Source: Talpa occidentalis
Taxonomy: Eukaryota; Chordata; Mammalia; Eulipotyphla; Talpidae
Assembly: GCF_014898055.3 (NCBI RefSeq)
Contig: NW_023601104.1
Coordinates: forward strand, 79,405,106 to 79,469,105
Direction: 5' to 3'
Length of the DNA: 64,000 nt
Shown here in pieces: positions 10,171 through 21,968 of this stretch. Made by a program: the position numbers and the translations under genes. Position 1 is the first letter of the stretch. Each line of letters opens with the position of its first letter. A model generated the notes under the pieces. It searched no databases and was not told the origin of the DNA. It saw only the letters and a program-made list of their open reading frames with translations.

Positions 10171-10910
10171 ATTCTCAGGACAGGTACCCTCACCACAGGT
10201 ACAGCTGAGGGGACCTTTGGACCTGTATCCACCACCCACACCTGGAGGCCTGGGTAAGTTTCTCTTTAGACCTCAGTTTCCTTGGCACTCCTCTCAGCCA
10301 GCTCTTGTGAGGATAAATGGAGAGAACAAGCAAGAAGCTTGCCAGCAGACCTAGCATTCGGAAAGTGCTTGATACAGGCGGCTCCTGGGATTTTCTGCTG
10401 GGTGACTCTTCAAGGGAAGAACAGGATCTGCTTTCTTTTGGGCCATGTCTTTCCTGCTTTAAAGCCATCAAGACTTTTCTTTTGCTCCAGGATTAAGCCC
10501 AAAGACCAAAGGCGGTCCTTTGCCAATGGCCCCTGTTCTCACCGGTAGCTTCACTTTCCTGCCTCTCTTGGATTTCTGCATCTTCATCTCAGAACACAAG
10601 CCTTACACCTACGCCCAAGGCAGGTTTGCCTCTTCAGTGCCTGGCACCTGAATGCCCCATCCTTGACCTGGGCCACTCCTGCCCTCTTCCTCTACCTGGC
10701 TGACTTCTTCCCTTCCATACCTGGTGCTGACGTGACTCCCTCCAGCTTTTCTTGTCCCAAGCCCAGGTGAGGGGCCCTCTCTGGATTCCTACAGCATGTC
10801 ATGCTTCTCCCGAGACCCTTACCCTTACGCACAGTTGATGTCAATTTACCTGTCTCTCTGCTTCTAGTGGTTCTTGGAAGTTCGGGTGGAAGGGTTTATT
10901 TTTCTCTCTC
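10171..10910. other. Non-coding, no feature recognised
   Basis: No repeat or gene identified. Pyrimidine-rich stretches (10550-10760) give chance open frames only. Confidence 0.35.
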
Positions 10911-11206
10911 TTTTTTTTAAATATATATATAGTAAATATTTATTTATTTATTTATTTATCCAAGCACTGGGTACAGTCAGAAGCGCGGGAGGGTGAGAGA
11001 ATTCACCAGAGCCAGAACTGGGAGCAGAGCAGGCAGAAGGACCAAAGTACACTGCTGAGGGGAGCAGCGGGCAGCAGGAGAGGTCTGCGCACTATGTGGG
11101 ACCCTCCTCCGGTGGCCAGGGAGCAGCCGGGGATCGAACTGGCACTGCAGAGGCTACGGGCAGCTTCGCAACCTAGCGCTCAACCGCTGCGCCACCGGGA
11201 AGGCCC
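10911..11206 (-). mobile_element. tRNA-derived SINE, younger subfamily
   Basis: Reversed full-length copy: T/AT-rich tail, 'tatttatttatttattta', 'gcactgggtacagtcag' (younger form), B-box complement 'ggggatcgaact', and A-box complement 'gctgcgccaccgggaaggccc'. The TSD is unclear; 'tatttttctct' on the left and 'tattttccctt' on the right are only similar. Confidence 0.93.
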
Positions 11207-11584
11207 TATTTTCCCTTTTATTGTTTAATAATATTGGACTAAGTGAGGGAGTGAGTGATAGGAAATGTTTTATTAGTTGAACAAATGAGCGATGAATGAT
11301 TTCTTTTATTACAAAATCAGAAATGCTGTGACATGTGACCTGCCTGCTCAGGGTGCTGTCTCTGACTAACTGATCCTCAGGTGTAGCTCTGCCAAGGTCC
11401 ATAGCAATAACAGCCACCCATCCTGCACCCTGTCAACCTCTGTTTGCCTATAGAGTCCTGGTGTCACAGTTGCTCTGTTTGATTTCCTATTTCTAAAGAA
11501 TGGAATAAAGTAAATCAAGAGTCATTAAAGTGGCCTCCTGTCACAGAGGAGCTGGTTCCTCCTATTACATTAAACATTATTGGA
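11207..11584. other. Non-coding, no feature recognised
   Basis: Single-copy-looking sequence between a SINE and an L1 tail. Confidence 0.35.
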
Positions 11585-12062
11585 CAATCACCAAAAGATG
11601 AAAACAACCCAAGTATCCATCAACAGAGGAACACAAGTTAGACAACATGAGGCATAGACCTATGGTGGAATATTATTTAGCCATGAAAAGAGAGAAGTCC
11701 TATATTGGGTGACACAATGGATGAACCTCAAAGACATGATGCTAAGTGAGATAAACCAAATAAAGAGGATAAATTTGTGATAAGTGATTCCACTTACATG
11801 AGTTACCTAGAGTCAGTGGATTCATAGAGACGAGAAATAGAATCGTGATAACCAAGGCTGGAGGATAGGAGAATGGGGTGTTCCTGTTTTATGGGTGCAG
11901 GGCTTCTGTTTGAGATGATGACAGAGTTCTGAAAATGGACAGAGGTGAAGGCTGCACAATACTGGGAATGTTCTTAGAGCCACTTAGTTGTGCACTTAAA
12001 AATATTAAATGGTAAATTTTATATTCTGTATATTTCACCACAATAAAGAAAACTGTTAGAAA
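11585..12062 (+). mobile_element. Old L1 (L1M-type) ORF2 end and 3' UTR
   Basis: 'caacccaagtatccatcaac', 'tggaatattatttagccatg', 'gatgaacctcaaagacatg', 'gctaagtgagataaaccaa' and 'ttccacttacatgagttacc' are the conserved ORF2 C-terminal blocks. A decayed 3' UTR ends 'tatttcaccacaataaagaaa'. Numerous indels mark it as an old copy. Confidence 0.88.
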
Positions 12063-13299
12063 CCTAAATTGTGGCAATAGCCTCACCCGCATCCCTCAGG
12101 GTGATATGTTAATAAAGAGGCATCGTCTCAGGGGCTGACACGCAGCCCAGCCTCACCCCGCAGGTGAAAGTTTGTGGACCACCAAGGTGCAAGGAAACGC
12201 CAAATATTTACAGTTGGTTTCTTCAGTGGGTGAGGTTCAAGCAAACTGGGAAGGGAGAGAAACATTTCAGAGAGCCTCAGGGGGTGCTTTGGAAAAGAAG
12301 CAAATGCTTCTGTCAATAGAATTTATAGATAGAAGTATAATCAAGCTATTGCTTGATTGCCTACCTAAAATGAGGCCCCTCAAAGATCAACAACAATAAT
12401 AAAAAATAAATGCAGGTAACTATTGTATATCAGGTATTTGTCGCTATTTTAAAGGTAAGAAAAGGAAAGGCAATGGAAGGGACTCAGTCAGTGCAAGAAA
12501 GGAATTCAAAGTCCCCAAAGAGGTGTCTCAACCTGAATTAGAGATGAACCTTCCAGAAATGGCCCACTTCTGACCATGGCAGAGCTTGGGATTAGTCCTC
12601 GAAAATTAATTTCACCTCTGATTGTCATTAGGTTTCTGCAATCTGCTGAGATCAATTCCATTCCTGTATGGTGCTGAGGTCTCCAGGCACCACCCCCAAA
12701 CACAGAGGAGAAACCAGCAGTCAATGCCCAGCACCTGTTAGCATCTTCTAGCCCAGTAAAAAGAAAAGGGACATGTGAGTTAGGTTGGGAGGAATGCGAC
12801 TTCCTGTCTGCTGGGTCTGTGAAGGTGGCTGGTTTTCAGCTCTCCCCTGTTTGGGATGGGTTTCCAGCTGGGTCTCTACCTTCCAGGCTTGGATCACTTT
12901 GCCTTTCTGCAAAGCAACGTGCACCCCTGAACTCCTACTTGCCTCTCGGGTGATCTGGAGATTATTGACTATGTTACTATCTGAACTTCGCTCCTGTGGA
13001 GTGAGAGTCTAGGTGAGCCAAGGAGTTAAGACAATCTGGCCCCAGAGCCCCCATAAGCTCAGTAGGGACATGGGGACAAGCTTGGTCCCTTCTCTCATCT
13101 TCAAATAAAGCTTTTCTGCCATCGAAGCCTCCCTGTTCCTACGGATCCCCAGACCAAACTAGCACCTCCTATTTTAAGTCCTCATAAATCCAAACTTTCT
13201 TTAAAGCATTTATTACTTTATGGAATTCTAAATTCATAAAATTATTTGATTTTCTGACAATTGCACTAGTCATGAAGCTGCACAAGAGCAGGGAACATG
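12063..13299. other. Non-coding, no feature recognised
   Basis: Short unrelated open frames only. No CpG-rich patch, tRNA or recognisable exon. Confidence 0.35.
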
Positions 13300-13385
13300 C
13301 CTGTTTTGTTCAGTGCTGCGTCCCCTGTGCCTAACAACCTGACTGCCACATAGTAGATGCTCAATAAATACTGTTGGCTGAAACA
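13300..13385 (+). mobile_element. L2 3' end
   Basis: 'tttgttcagtgctgcgtcccc', 'tgcctaacaacctgactg', then 'cacatagtagatgctcaataaatact' (shown in two parts here) is the L2 terminal segment just before its short tail repeat. Confidence 0.8.
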
Positions 13386-13524
13386 CTGGCAGTCAAAGAA
13401 AAGGGAGTTCTGAAATATTTCACTGGGCGCTGGGGGCCTGAAAATTACACTTGTGCCTGTACTTTTGGGTTTTATCTCAAAGTTAATTATAGTCACCATT
13501 TCCAACTATACTAGTGGTTATAGT

Positions 13525-13815
13525 AACCATCTACTAAGTTTTCACTATATATCAAGTTCATGGCTTATCTAACTTAGGGACTTGTCTCATTTGACCCTGA
13601 CAATTGTGCTCTGGAATAAGCACTATTATTACTTCCAGGTCAAAAATGAGAAAACTGAAGCTCTACAAAGTTGGCTATTTCTTGCCCTTGGCCATATAGA
13701 CATCAAGTTGCTGGACAGGGACTTGGTTGCTGCTGGGCCCTTTATGTATAACTGCATTTCAGCAACCTGCATGAGGCCACACAGCTATTAAGTCACAGAG
13801 CCAGTATTCAAACCA
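13525..13815 (+). repeat. MIR SINE
   Basis: 'ctactaagttttcactatat', 'tgtctcatttgaccctgaca', 'agcactattattacttcc', 'aaaatgagaaaactgaag' and 'cacacagctattaagtcaca' in MIR order, with an insertion of about 60 bp before the last block. Confidence 0.75.
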
Positions 13816-15329
13816 GGCACTGATTCCCAAAGAATGTCTTCATGGCTTGGTAGAAAATTTCATTTTGGAAAATGACTAGGGAAGTCCAGTAAGGGAGCCC
13901 ACCAGGCTTCAGATGGGATTCAGCTGAACAGAAGACCAGAAGTTCCTGCTAAAGGGACTGCAGCCCCCTGCTCCCACCTCCCTAGCTCAAAGCCCACTGT
14001 CTAAGGGAATCACCTTTCCTTGAGGTTCCACAACCTGTAGCCACCACCTTGGATTGGGCCATTTATCTAGGCCTAGAGCCTGGGGCAGAAGACGGCTGGT
14101 TTCCTGTGACCTCCCAGTAAGTCTTCCTGCCTCCACAGTGCCCTGCAGGCGCTCAGCCAGCACCCTCCACTGCAGCACCCGGCCCCTCACAGCTGGGATC
14201 CCTGAAAGGCTAAAAGCCTTGTGCACTGTTTTAGGAACAGAGCAGCTCTTGAGTGCAATCTGCTGGCAGAGCAGAAGGAAATCATGGCTGCCGCTGGAAT
14301 GGGGCCCTCCTGACGGGAGGCCAACTCCACCAGCACAGCTGAGCTTCAGCACAAGGGCTTGATAGTTTGCAAAGTTTTCAAAAGTACATTTCTCAGCCAC
14401 AAATAAAGCCATTGTCACGGTAGCACGTCCTGTTTTGCACAACTCAGTCATATTCAAAGCTGAAAACAGCCAGAGGCTGGCATTGACCACGTCTGCTCAG
14501 TTGTTTGTGCAGTGTTGGCTTCTGCGATGGTTCAGAGGCAGGAAAGGACTCAGGAAAGGCGCAGGGGCTGCCAAAGTCCCTCTTCACTGCCTCCTGTCCC
14601 AGCCCTTGCCTGGGTGGTCACCGTGTATTTCCCCACTGGTCTAATGGCTTCTTCCCCTCGCCCACAAGGCTTCCAGGCCAACAGTCCCTCAACGGCACTT
14701 TGGCCACATCATCTGTTTGCTCACGGCCCTGCAGTGGGTCTTTGCATAGACCCAGCGTGAAGCTTAAAGACTTAGCCAGGCACCCACAGCCCTGCCGAAG
14801 TGCCTGCCCTGCTCTTCAGGCCGCTTCTGGGCCACATAGCCGGGTGGAGCGCCAATCCATCTTAAGAGGGCGACCGATAACTCAGTAACCAAGATAAGTA
14901 CTGATATTTTCACAAAGTTAAACCCTTGAAAGCTGACTGTGGAATGGGGGCAACCAGCAGGGGAGGGGGACAGGAAAGGAGAAGGAAAGAAGGGAGGGAG
15001 CCTAGGGTCCATGATGGTGGACTGTGGGTTCCTTGGCGTTGGGGGCACTATGTGCCTGAAGGGGGGCGCACTCTGGAAACAATGATGCAGACCAATATTC
15101 ACTCAATAAAAAAATAAGATTAATGTAAAAATTTAATAATGGGCAAAAATACCAAAATTCCACATCAAGACAGGACCTCTCCCTGCACAGGCAGGCTCCC
15201 CGTGGCCCAGCCCCCAGTCCCTAATCGCCACCCCCCAGCTTCTAAGCCTCCCCGCCTGCTGTAGCTTTCCTTAGCCCTCATCACCATCAGTGTATTCCCC
15301 TCGAGTTCTGGGCTGCCTGCCTCCCTGCA
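13816..15329. other. Non-coding, no feature recognised
   Basis: Includes open frames of 167 (-) and 127 (+) codons at 13987-14888 that are largely antisense to each other in GC-rich sequence. Neither has a recognisable domain. A purine-rich tract occupies 14945-15005. Confidence 0.4.
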
Positions 15330-15422
15330 CTGAAATATGAGCCTCATGTGGGCAGGGCCTGGTATCTGGAACAGGGCCTGGTAGGTGGCATATACACGTG
15401 AAATACTTGTCAAATGCAGTCT
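15330..15422 (+). mobile_element. L2 3' end
   Basis: 'atgagcctcatgtgggcagg', 'cagggcctggtaggtggcat' and 'gtgaaatacttgtcaaatg' match the order of the L2 end (length of use, component list, recurrence and interval words). Confidence 0.6.
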
Positions 15423-17429
15423 CCTCAATCCATCCCCTATGTGCAACCTCTGTATATAAAGCAGATACTTGGAAAGCTGAAGATTTTTGAAAATTGAATT
15501 GTTGAAGAACTTGAAAATTGATGGTAGACTCATAGGCATCAGGCTCACTTGTAGGTGGCACAACCTCATTCACTTCATATTTACATTTTCTTGGATTGCA
15601 CAAATTCAAGAGAATTTTGATTCACCAAGATCAATAGTTGCAAACTATTAACTTTGCAACTTTTGCAATTGTTAGTAAAACTCTTTAAATGGGTGAATGC
15701 TATGGAATATGGAGTACTCCTCCAATAACCCTGTTAAATAAAACAGTTCCTCTTGCAACTCTTATCTAGATGAATGGATATTTTCTTTTATAAATAAAAA
15801 TGGAAGGAGTCATTGAACAATAGCCTGGACACCAATCTATCAAATTTGAGATGTTTTGTTGATGTTCTCAACTATTTTGAAGTATGGTCTGCAACATATT
15901 CACAGGTACATTCTTTTCATTACAATTTAAAATTGAATTTAAGTAAAAACTACTTTAACATAGAAGTCTGAATTGAAAGGTTTGAGGGACTGCCTAAAGA
16001 ATGGGTTCCATGGAACCCTGTTTGAAAGCTGCTGGAAACGGGAACAGGTGAAATCCGGGTAAGGGGGGACTGCAGTGTACATATGATAAGTGATAGCAGA
16101 AAATGTCTGTAGGTTGATGGCAGTGAACCAAGAGACAGTCATAATGTGCTGATGAAGTAGAAAGAGACGCACGGTAGCTACGACTTTCCAGTTGTTGAGG
16201 CAAGTTGAGGGACTCGCCTTAAAACAGAGTAGATACACTTACCCCCGTGTAAGAGAAGAAAGCGAGGCCTGTTTCAGAAGTGGATGTAGGAAGGTGTGTG
16301 CATTTGGCGGTGGCAAGAGGAGGGAGTTTCCATCCTGTTGGCTTCTATTTCTCAGCCAAACATGTGGCTGGGTCAGCAGCAGAGTCGGGCTGGAACTCAG
16401 GGAGAGGAAGGAGGGAACAGCACAAGTCCTCAGACTGGAGCACGGCAGAGTCAGCTGAGAGGAGAGGGAAGGTTCTTGAGGCAGGGTAGCTAGCCCGTTC
16501 GCAGTTGGAGGCTGGAAATGTGAACCGAAGCCAGTCTGTGTGGTGTGAGGATTTTTCTCCACAGCTTCATCTGCTCTGCAGCTGGCATAGAGCAGGCGGA
16601 TGAGGCCCTGGTGGCTGGCAACACCTCCCCCAGGCCGCCTGCAGGAGCGAGGCCCCAACATTTGGTTGTTCTTCCTTCAGCCAGAGGGAAACGTGGGGGT
16701 ATTTGTGCACCTTCAAGATCAGAACTGGGCCACAGCACCCTCTCATCCCCAGTAGTAGATGCTCAAGTCTCCCAGGCCACACCCTGTTCCCCGAGTCCAT
16801 GTTCTCTGGGCACGTGCCTGAGAGCCCCTCAGCCACTTGACAAGCTGTAGACAAGATCAGCCTGCTTACGGCATCCCCCCTGGATGCACCTGCTCCCGTG
16901 CAGGCCAAGCTTCTCTGTGACCCTTCCCTTTGTCTCCAGACAGAGGACAGCAGGTGTGAGCCATGAGTCTGGGTAGGAATCAGCACACAAAATTCTCAGT
17001 ATTATGATCTGCTCATCTTCAAATGAGGCAAATCCTCTATTAGACACAAAACCAAAGGAAATTTCAGTGGAAGAATTTAATTTAGCCCGATACCTCCTTT
17101 TGGAACCCATGGATACTCTCCCAGAGAACTTGAAGAAGAGTTACGAGAGTTATCTAGAAATCTGGAGCTCTGATCACATTATAGGAGCCAAAAGTTAAAT
17201 TAGGAAAACAATCTCTGGTTTATTTTGAGTTGACTCAAGAATGTTTCAATAAGCCAGCTTTATGATTTCTGTGGCATTTGGAACATCCCTAAACTGTTAT
17301 GTTGTCCTCCCAACCTCCACTTTCCCCCTACTCCCTTCCCAGCCAGGGAGTGGATGGTTTTTACTGTCCTGGTTGTATTGCTGTGAAGGCATCAGGAATG
17401 TTGCCGGCCAAGCTGCAGCCCAGGGGCAG
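15423..17429. other. Non-coding, no feature recognised
   Basis: Open frames up to 140 codons on both strands (15271-17110) overlap one another and show no family resemblance. No splice-bounded exon was recognised. Confidence 0.35.
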
Positions 17430-17575
17430 CCTATTAAGGTGGGCTTGGGGTGGGGGTCTCAAAGCCCCTATGCATTAGCTGGGCATGACGACCCCCCTGA
17501 GCTCTGGACGCAGTAGGCCTAGGAATATGCATTTGTTAGCTCCTGAGGGATGCTGATGCTGCTGGGCCAGGGTCA
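17430..17575 (+). mobile_element. Probable MER5-like hAT remnant
   Basis: 'taggcctaggaatatgcatt', 'ttagctcctgagggatgctg' and 'atgctgctgggcc' resemble the 3' half of MER5-type elements. The 5' half is too diverged to be certain. Confidence 0.5.
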
Positions 17576-18104
17576 CACTGATAACCCCCACATAGTGGCA
17601 GAAGACAGATGCCTGCCTGTCTCTAGTGTCCCTTGTGAGTTTGGGTTCTGGCCTCTTTGGAGCTATTTGGAAGCCGGGGACGCCACTTCTCTGCTCACTT
17701 ATAGCATGGGGATCAGATTTCACACCTTAAGAAGTTGTTTTGGAAATCAGAGCAAAATCATGTCAAGTCCACGGCCTAAGTAGGCACTTAGTGAAAGAAA
17801 GTGGCAGCTATTTTTATCTTGGTGCTAACACACCTCCACAGCTCAGAGCTGTTTGGATTAGGCATTCAAGACAAGCTTGACTTGGCCTCAGAAGCCGTGA
17901 GGAGGTTACTGAATTGGTAATCTCTCCACCCTCTTTTCCTCCTCTTCTGTACATCCAGGCCCCAAAATAGCCCCCAACACCCACCAATGCACTGCCAGTG
18001 ATGACATTTCCAAGCGGAGGAGATAACTGATCACTTTCAGATTTTATAATATTTTAAGTACATTATCTTTAAAATCTAGGTCAGGATGAAAAATGAACTT
18101 GGGC
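17576..18104. other. Non-coding, no feature recognised
   Basis: Nothing recognised. Confidence 0.35.
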
Positions 18105-18260
18105 TCATAGAATGTTAGAGCTGAGAGGAAACTTCCAAACAAGCTCATTTTCTCCTTACAGGTGAGTACAATTCAAGGTAAGGAAACTGAGACCCAGAGA
18201 AGGTGGCACAGAGAGTCAGAGGGCAGGGGGCAGACCTGGAAGCCAGGTGTGCTGCTTCCC
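18105..18260 (+). repeat. Ancient MIR-like SINE remnant
   Basis: 'agaatgttagagctgagagg', 'aagctcattttctccttacag', 'aaggaaactgagacccagag' and 'gcagacctggaagccaggtg' are ordered like an ancient core-SINE copy. The exact family is not assigned. Confidence 0.5.
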
Positions 18261-19326
18261 GTCCTAGACTGTGGATCATGTCCCCGTTCTCAGCCCTGGG
18301 GGTTGTGGGGGTTGGGGGGAGGTCGTTGAAAAAACAATCACACTGACCACAAATGCTCTGCTTTCATAAAACTGCAAATCCCTCAGCTGGGGGTGGAGGA
18401 AGACTCAGGAGTTCTGAGAAAGCATGATTCTCGTCCTCACACAGTGGTTATGCCCCCACCAGGGTCCGCTCAGACTTTCCAAGGAAAGAAGGGACATTTT
18501 TCTGCTTCTCAGTGAAGGGCAAGTGTTCAAAGGATTTGGAAACACTGACCCCACGCCCTGACGCCTCCCTCTTATTTTTTATTGTCTTTGGTAAGTCAGA
18601 AGGGAAAGCAGTTTCTTTGCCTTGTTTCTTCTAGGATAATTTCCTGCTTCGAGCAGACCCCCTCCTATGCTTCATCCCCTCTCGTTCTCCTCAAATATCG
18701 AACACCATACCCCAAATGCAGAAGGAGCTTTCCCAGCTTCCAGGGAAAGCTATTTAACATATAGAGATGGTAGGTAATAAAGACTGATTGTCCCTCAATC
18801 CACTATTTTCCACTGCTCAGGCAGCCAGGATCAACAGAAGTCTGGTATTTGCCAAGTCCTTTTTCCACTGCTTGTCCAGCTACAAAGATGACCCTATGTT
18901 CTCAACCAAGGAGCATGCACCCTAGGGCCACATTGTGAGCCAGCAATCAACTAGATGGGCTGGTGTCCAGCTGCTTGCTAAGGAAGGACATCATTTCAGA
19001 GGACAGGTGTGCTCAGCATGGGACAAGTGGGGTGCAGCATGCTGATGCAAGCTTCTCAGAGCCATTTAGTAAATATTCAGAGATTTTTGTGGGCCCATGC
19101 TTAAACACAGCCATTATTAACAATTCAATCCTATAAACTCACAAAGACAAAGGAGATCATTGTGTCACTAAACCCAATAGCTTCATTTCTTGGACGTGTC
19201 TAAATGAGAAAGAGAAATTTATTATCTACAGATTATGGAGACAAAGAATGTGAATTTCTCCACAGATTGTCTCCCTGGGTAAGGGCCAGGAAGGGTCTTT
19301 AAGAGAAAAAGGACAAAAGGAAGAAG
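18261..19326. other. Non-coding, no feature recognised
   Basis: Nothing recognised up to the TSD of the next SINE. Confidence 0.35.
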
Positions 19327-19334
19327 AAGGAGCT

Positions 19335-19600
19335 TGGGCCTCCCTGGTGGCGCAGGCGGTTGAGCGCCACACAGTGAAACTGTCCGCAGCCTCTGCAGCG
19401 CGGGTTTGATCTCGGCCCACTGGGGAGAAACCCATATGGCGCGGCAGACCTCTCCTGTCTCGTCAGCTGCTCCCCTCAGCAGTGTATTTCGTCAGTCTGT
19501 CTGTTCTGTTCCCCACTCTGTCTCTGGTGAATCCTCTCACCCTCCCGCACATCTGGCATGTACTCCGGTTCTTGTATTAAAAAAAAACTTTAAAAAAAAA
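19335..19600 (+). mobile_element. tRNA-derived SINE, older subfamily
   Basis: 'tgggcctccctggtggcgca' start, a reasonable A box, a damaged B box ('gggtttgatctc'), body to 'ggtgaatcctctcaccctcc', older tail form with a 'gtactccggttcttgtatt' variant, then A-rich tail. Short TSD 'aaggagct' at 19327-19334 and 19601-19608; the leading A's are ambiguous with the tail. Confidence 0.94.
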
Positions 19601-19608
19601 AAGGAGCT

Positions 19609-20582
19609 CTGGGTGAGACGGATGTTGGAGACAGGAGACAGGGCCTCTGCTGCCCATCTGAGCATGCTCGGGAGGGGCTCATGTGCCCACATGTGTCCCA
19701 TGATTATAAAATGGCGGCTCAGCCCCTCCCCAAGTGGAGATTTTCTTATGATAATGTTGTTGGTGTGAATTTGGGGTCACAAAGAAGAACTCGGCCTGTT
19801 CTCTCACCTTTACTCTTCAGGGACTGTTCAAACTAGTTGGGGGTGGCTGGAATCTGGTTATCTACAGACCCAACTCTAGCCAAACATTTTTGCCTTTGAG
19901 TGAATCAGGGGAGGGTGACTGAGTTGGAGAAGTTACCTTCCTGAGAGAGCCAGGTGGGGACATGGTTGTCCTCAAGGGGCTCATCTAACACATCAGTCCA
20001 ATACGGTGGCCCTCGGGTGACCTAACGGGTGGGAGTGGGGGCCTACTCCTTTGTTTCCCAGGAGTCTGAAGCCCCCTAATGATCTGGCTTAGCCACCTGT
20101 TCCCTGTTCTGACATCCTGTCTGACAACAATTTTGTGCCATTCTACTTTGATCTATGTTCCTGAGGTGATTTCTGTCTTTAAGAAGGAAATGCTCCATAA
20201 TAGTGTCTATTGGGCTCTCCCAATGCTGCCTTCAGCCAGAAGGTGGTGACTTCACCTTGGCTCTGGAGGGAGGGGAGTATTTACATCCCAGAAACCAGTA
20301 ATGCTGCAAATGAAAACCTTTCCCTGCTCCCATCCACTGGAGAGCTGCTTGTTAAACACTGAGCAGTGTATCCCCGTACACAAGTGACATAGTGTGAGGG
20401 AAAAGGGCCAAATAAATAAATGAGAACATTCAGAGGGGGTGACTCTGAATTTGTTCTTGAATGCCAGATGAAGAGAGTTGGGGTGAGGAGAATAATCATG
20501 GTGCAAATCTGTCCATACACCTGTCTCAAGGGGACTGTCCATGTTGAATTGTTTTTGAATGGAAAGATGAAACTTCAAAAAA
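19609..20582. other. Non-coding, no feature recognised
   Basis: Nothing recognised before the L1 remnant. Confidence 0.35.
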
Positions 20583-20815
20583 ATAGTTTTATTGAGATAT
20601 AGTTCATATATTTACACATTCCACCTATTTAAAGTGTATACTTTGGTGATTTGGGGGGTATATTCAGAATTGTGCAAACATCCCCACTATCAACTTTAGA
20701 ACATTTTCATCACTTCAAAAAGAAAACCCTGTAGCCATTAGTACTCGCTCCCCATTTCTCCCCATTTCTCCCCTGTGCCCCCTACACAGCCACTTACTAC
20801 TTTCTGCCCTGATTG
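20583..20815 (-). mobile_element. Old L1 (L1M-type) 3' end, reversed
   Basis: 'ttttattgagatatagttca', 'acacattccacctatttaaag', 'tggtgatttggggggtata', 'ttgtgcaaacatccccacta' and 'agaacattttcatcacttc' are the reverse of an old L1 terminal segment. Part of it is inverted-repeated at 21838-21968. Confidence 0.82.
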
Positions 20816-21202
20816 ACTTAAGGTGCTTTCTAAAAAGCTGATATCGAAATCAGAAATTGTATGAGCTAATCTCGGGGACTATTTCATGCCCTGTGCCATC
20901 CAGTAATTCAACCACCTTTCCCAATGTGAGCACAGTAAAATTGCCCTCTGACCACTGCTGACCCACCCCGTCCAGTGGGCCAACTGGTATCTCAGGGAAG
21001 GATAGGGGAGAAGAATCCAAGCAGGGGAGCTGAATAGTCCCCACAGCTGGCCTCCGGAGGAGGATGCATGCTGCGGTCTTGAGGGGTAAGGAACACAGAG
21101 AAACAAGCAGGTGTGTGCATGTACTTAGGCAGTGACCTGAGTGTGGGTAAGATGGACCCAGACAAGGCAAACAAGGCTCTCTGAGAGACTGTGGAGTAGT
21201 CA
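20816..21202. other. Non-coding, no feature recognised
   Basis: No gene. Opposite-strand open frames (20850-21174) overlap in three frames and have no resemblance to known proteins. Confidence 0.35.
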
Positions 21203-21214
21203 GTCCTTGGGCAT

Positions 21215-21555
21215 ATCTTTTTTTTTTTTTTTAAACTATTATTTTTAAACCACGGTATGGAGGCACTTAAGTCACCACCTAATCTTTTTTTTTTTTTTTT
21301 AAGATTTATTTATTTATTTATTTATACAAGCACTGGGTACAGTCAGAAGCGCAGGAGGGTGAGAGAATTCACCAGAGCCAGAGCGGGGAGCAGAACAGGC
21401 AGAAGGACCGAAGTACACTGCTGAGGGGAGCAGCAGGCGGCAGGAGAGGTCTGCGCGTCATGCGGGACCCTCCTCTGTGGCCGGGGAGCATCCGGGGATC
21501 GAACCGGCGCTGCAGAGGCTACGGGCAGCTTCGCAACCCAGCACTCAACCTCTGC
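21215..21555 (-). mobile_element. Younger-subfamily SINE insertion with 3'-transduced flank
   Basis: The whole block is bounded by a perfect 12-bp TSD 'gtccttgggcat' at 21203-21214 and 21556-21567. Reading the minus strand from 21555, it starts inside the SINE A-box region, so about 15 bp are missing. It runs through a younger-type body ('gcactgggtacagtcag' in + orientation) to AAATAAATAAATCTTAAAAA (A-tract 21285-21300). About 50 nt of unique sequence follow (21233-21284), then a second A-tract (21218-21232). The second tail and the position of the TSDs outside it indicate one insertion whose RNA continued past the SINE. A 5'-truncated copy of a longer transcript ending in this SINE is the alternative. 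Confidence 0.88.
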
Positions 21556-21567
21556 GTCCTTGGGCAT

Positions 21568-21837
21568 TTCTGAGGAGCCCAGGCCTATATGGATGACAGG
21601 CACAAACTGCTCCAGGAGGAAAGGACAGAGGGTCTCACCCCAAATTTCAACAATGCATCATACCCTGGTTCAGTTGGCTGCTTACTTGGACAAATATAAC
21701 ATGAGTGCACGGTGATGTCCCAATCTCCCTCAAAATGTGCCCACACCAGCCCATAGCAACACCTGAAGTCCTCTGAGTCCCCAGGGTCCCCAGAGCTCAC
21801 AGGTGAGATTCTTGCAGTGGTTCTTGGTTTTCTTTTT
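21568..21837. other. Non-coding, no feature recognised
   Basis: Nothing recognised. Confidence 0.35.
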
Positions 21838-21968
21838 AGGGTGGTAAAAATGTTCTAAATGTGATAGTGGGGATGTTTGCACAACTCTGACTATACCCCC
21901 CAAATCATCAAAGTATATGCTTTAAATAGGTGAAATGTATAAGTGTGTGAACTATACCTCAATAAAAT
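21838..21968 (+). mobile_element. Old L1 (L1M-type) 3' end
   Basis: 'gtaaaaatgttctaaatgtg', 'gtggggatgtttgcacaact', 'ccaaatcatcaaagtatatg', 'tgtgaactatacctcaataa' is the forward version of the tail seen reversed at 20583-20815. It ends at an AATAAA-like word. Confidence 0.85.

Noticed and set aside
13987..14490. 167-codon minus-strand open frame
   Set aside because: GC-rich chance frame with an overlapping + strand frame and no recognisable motif.
15165..15609. Overlapping minus-strand frames of 112 and 134 codons as a processed pseudogene
   Set aside because: Part of the stretch is an L2 end, and the remainder resembles no protein I can name.
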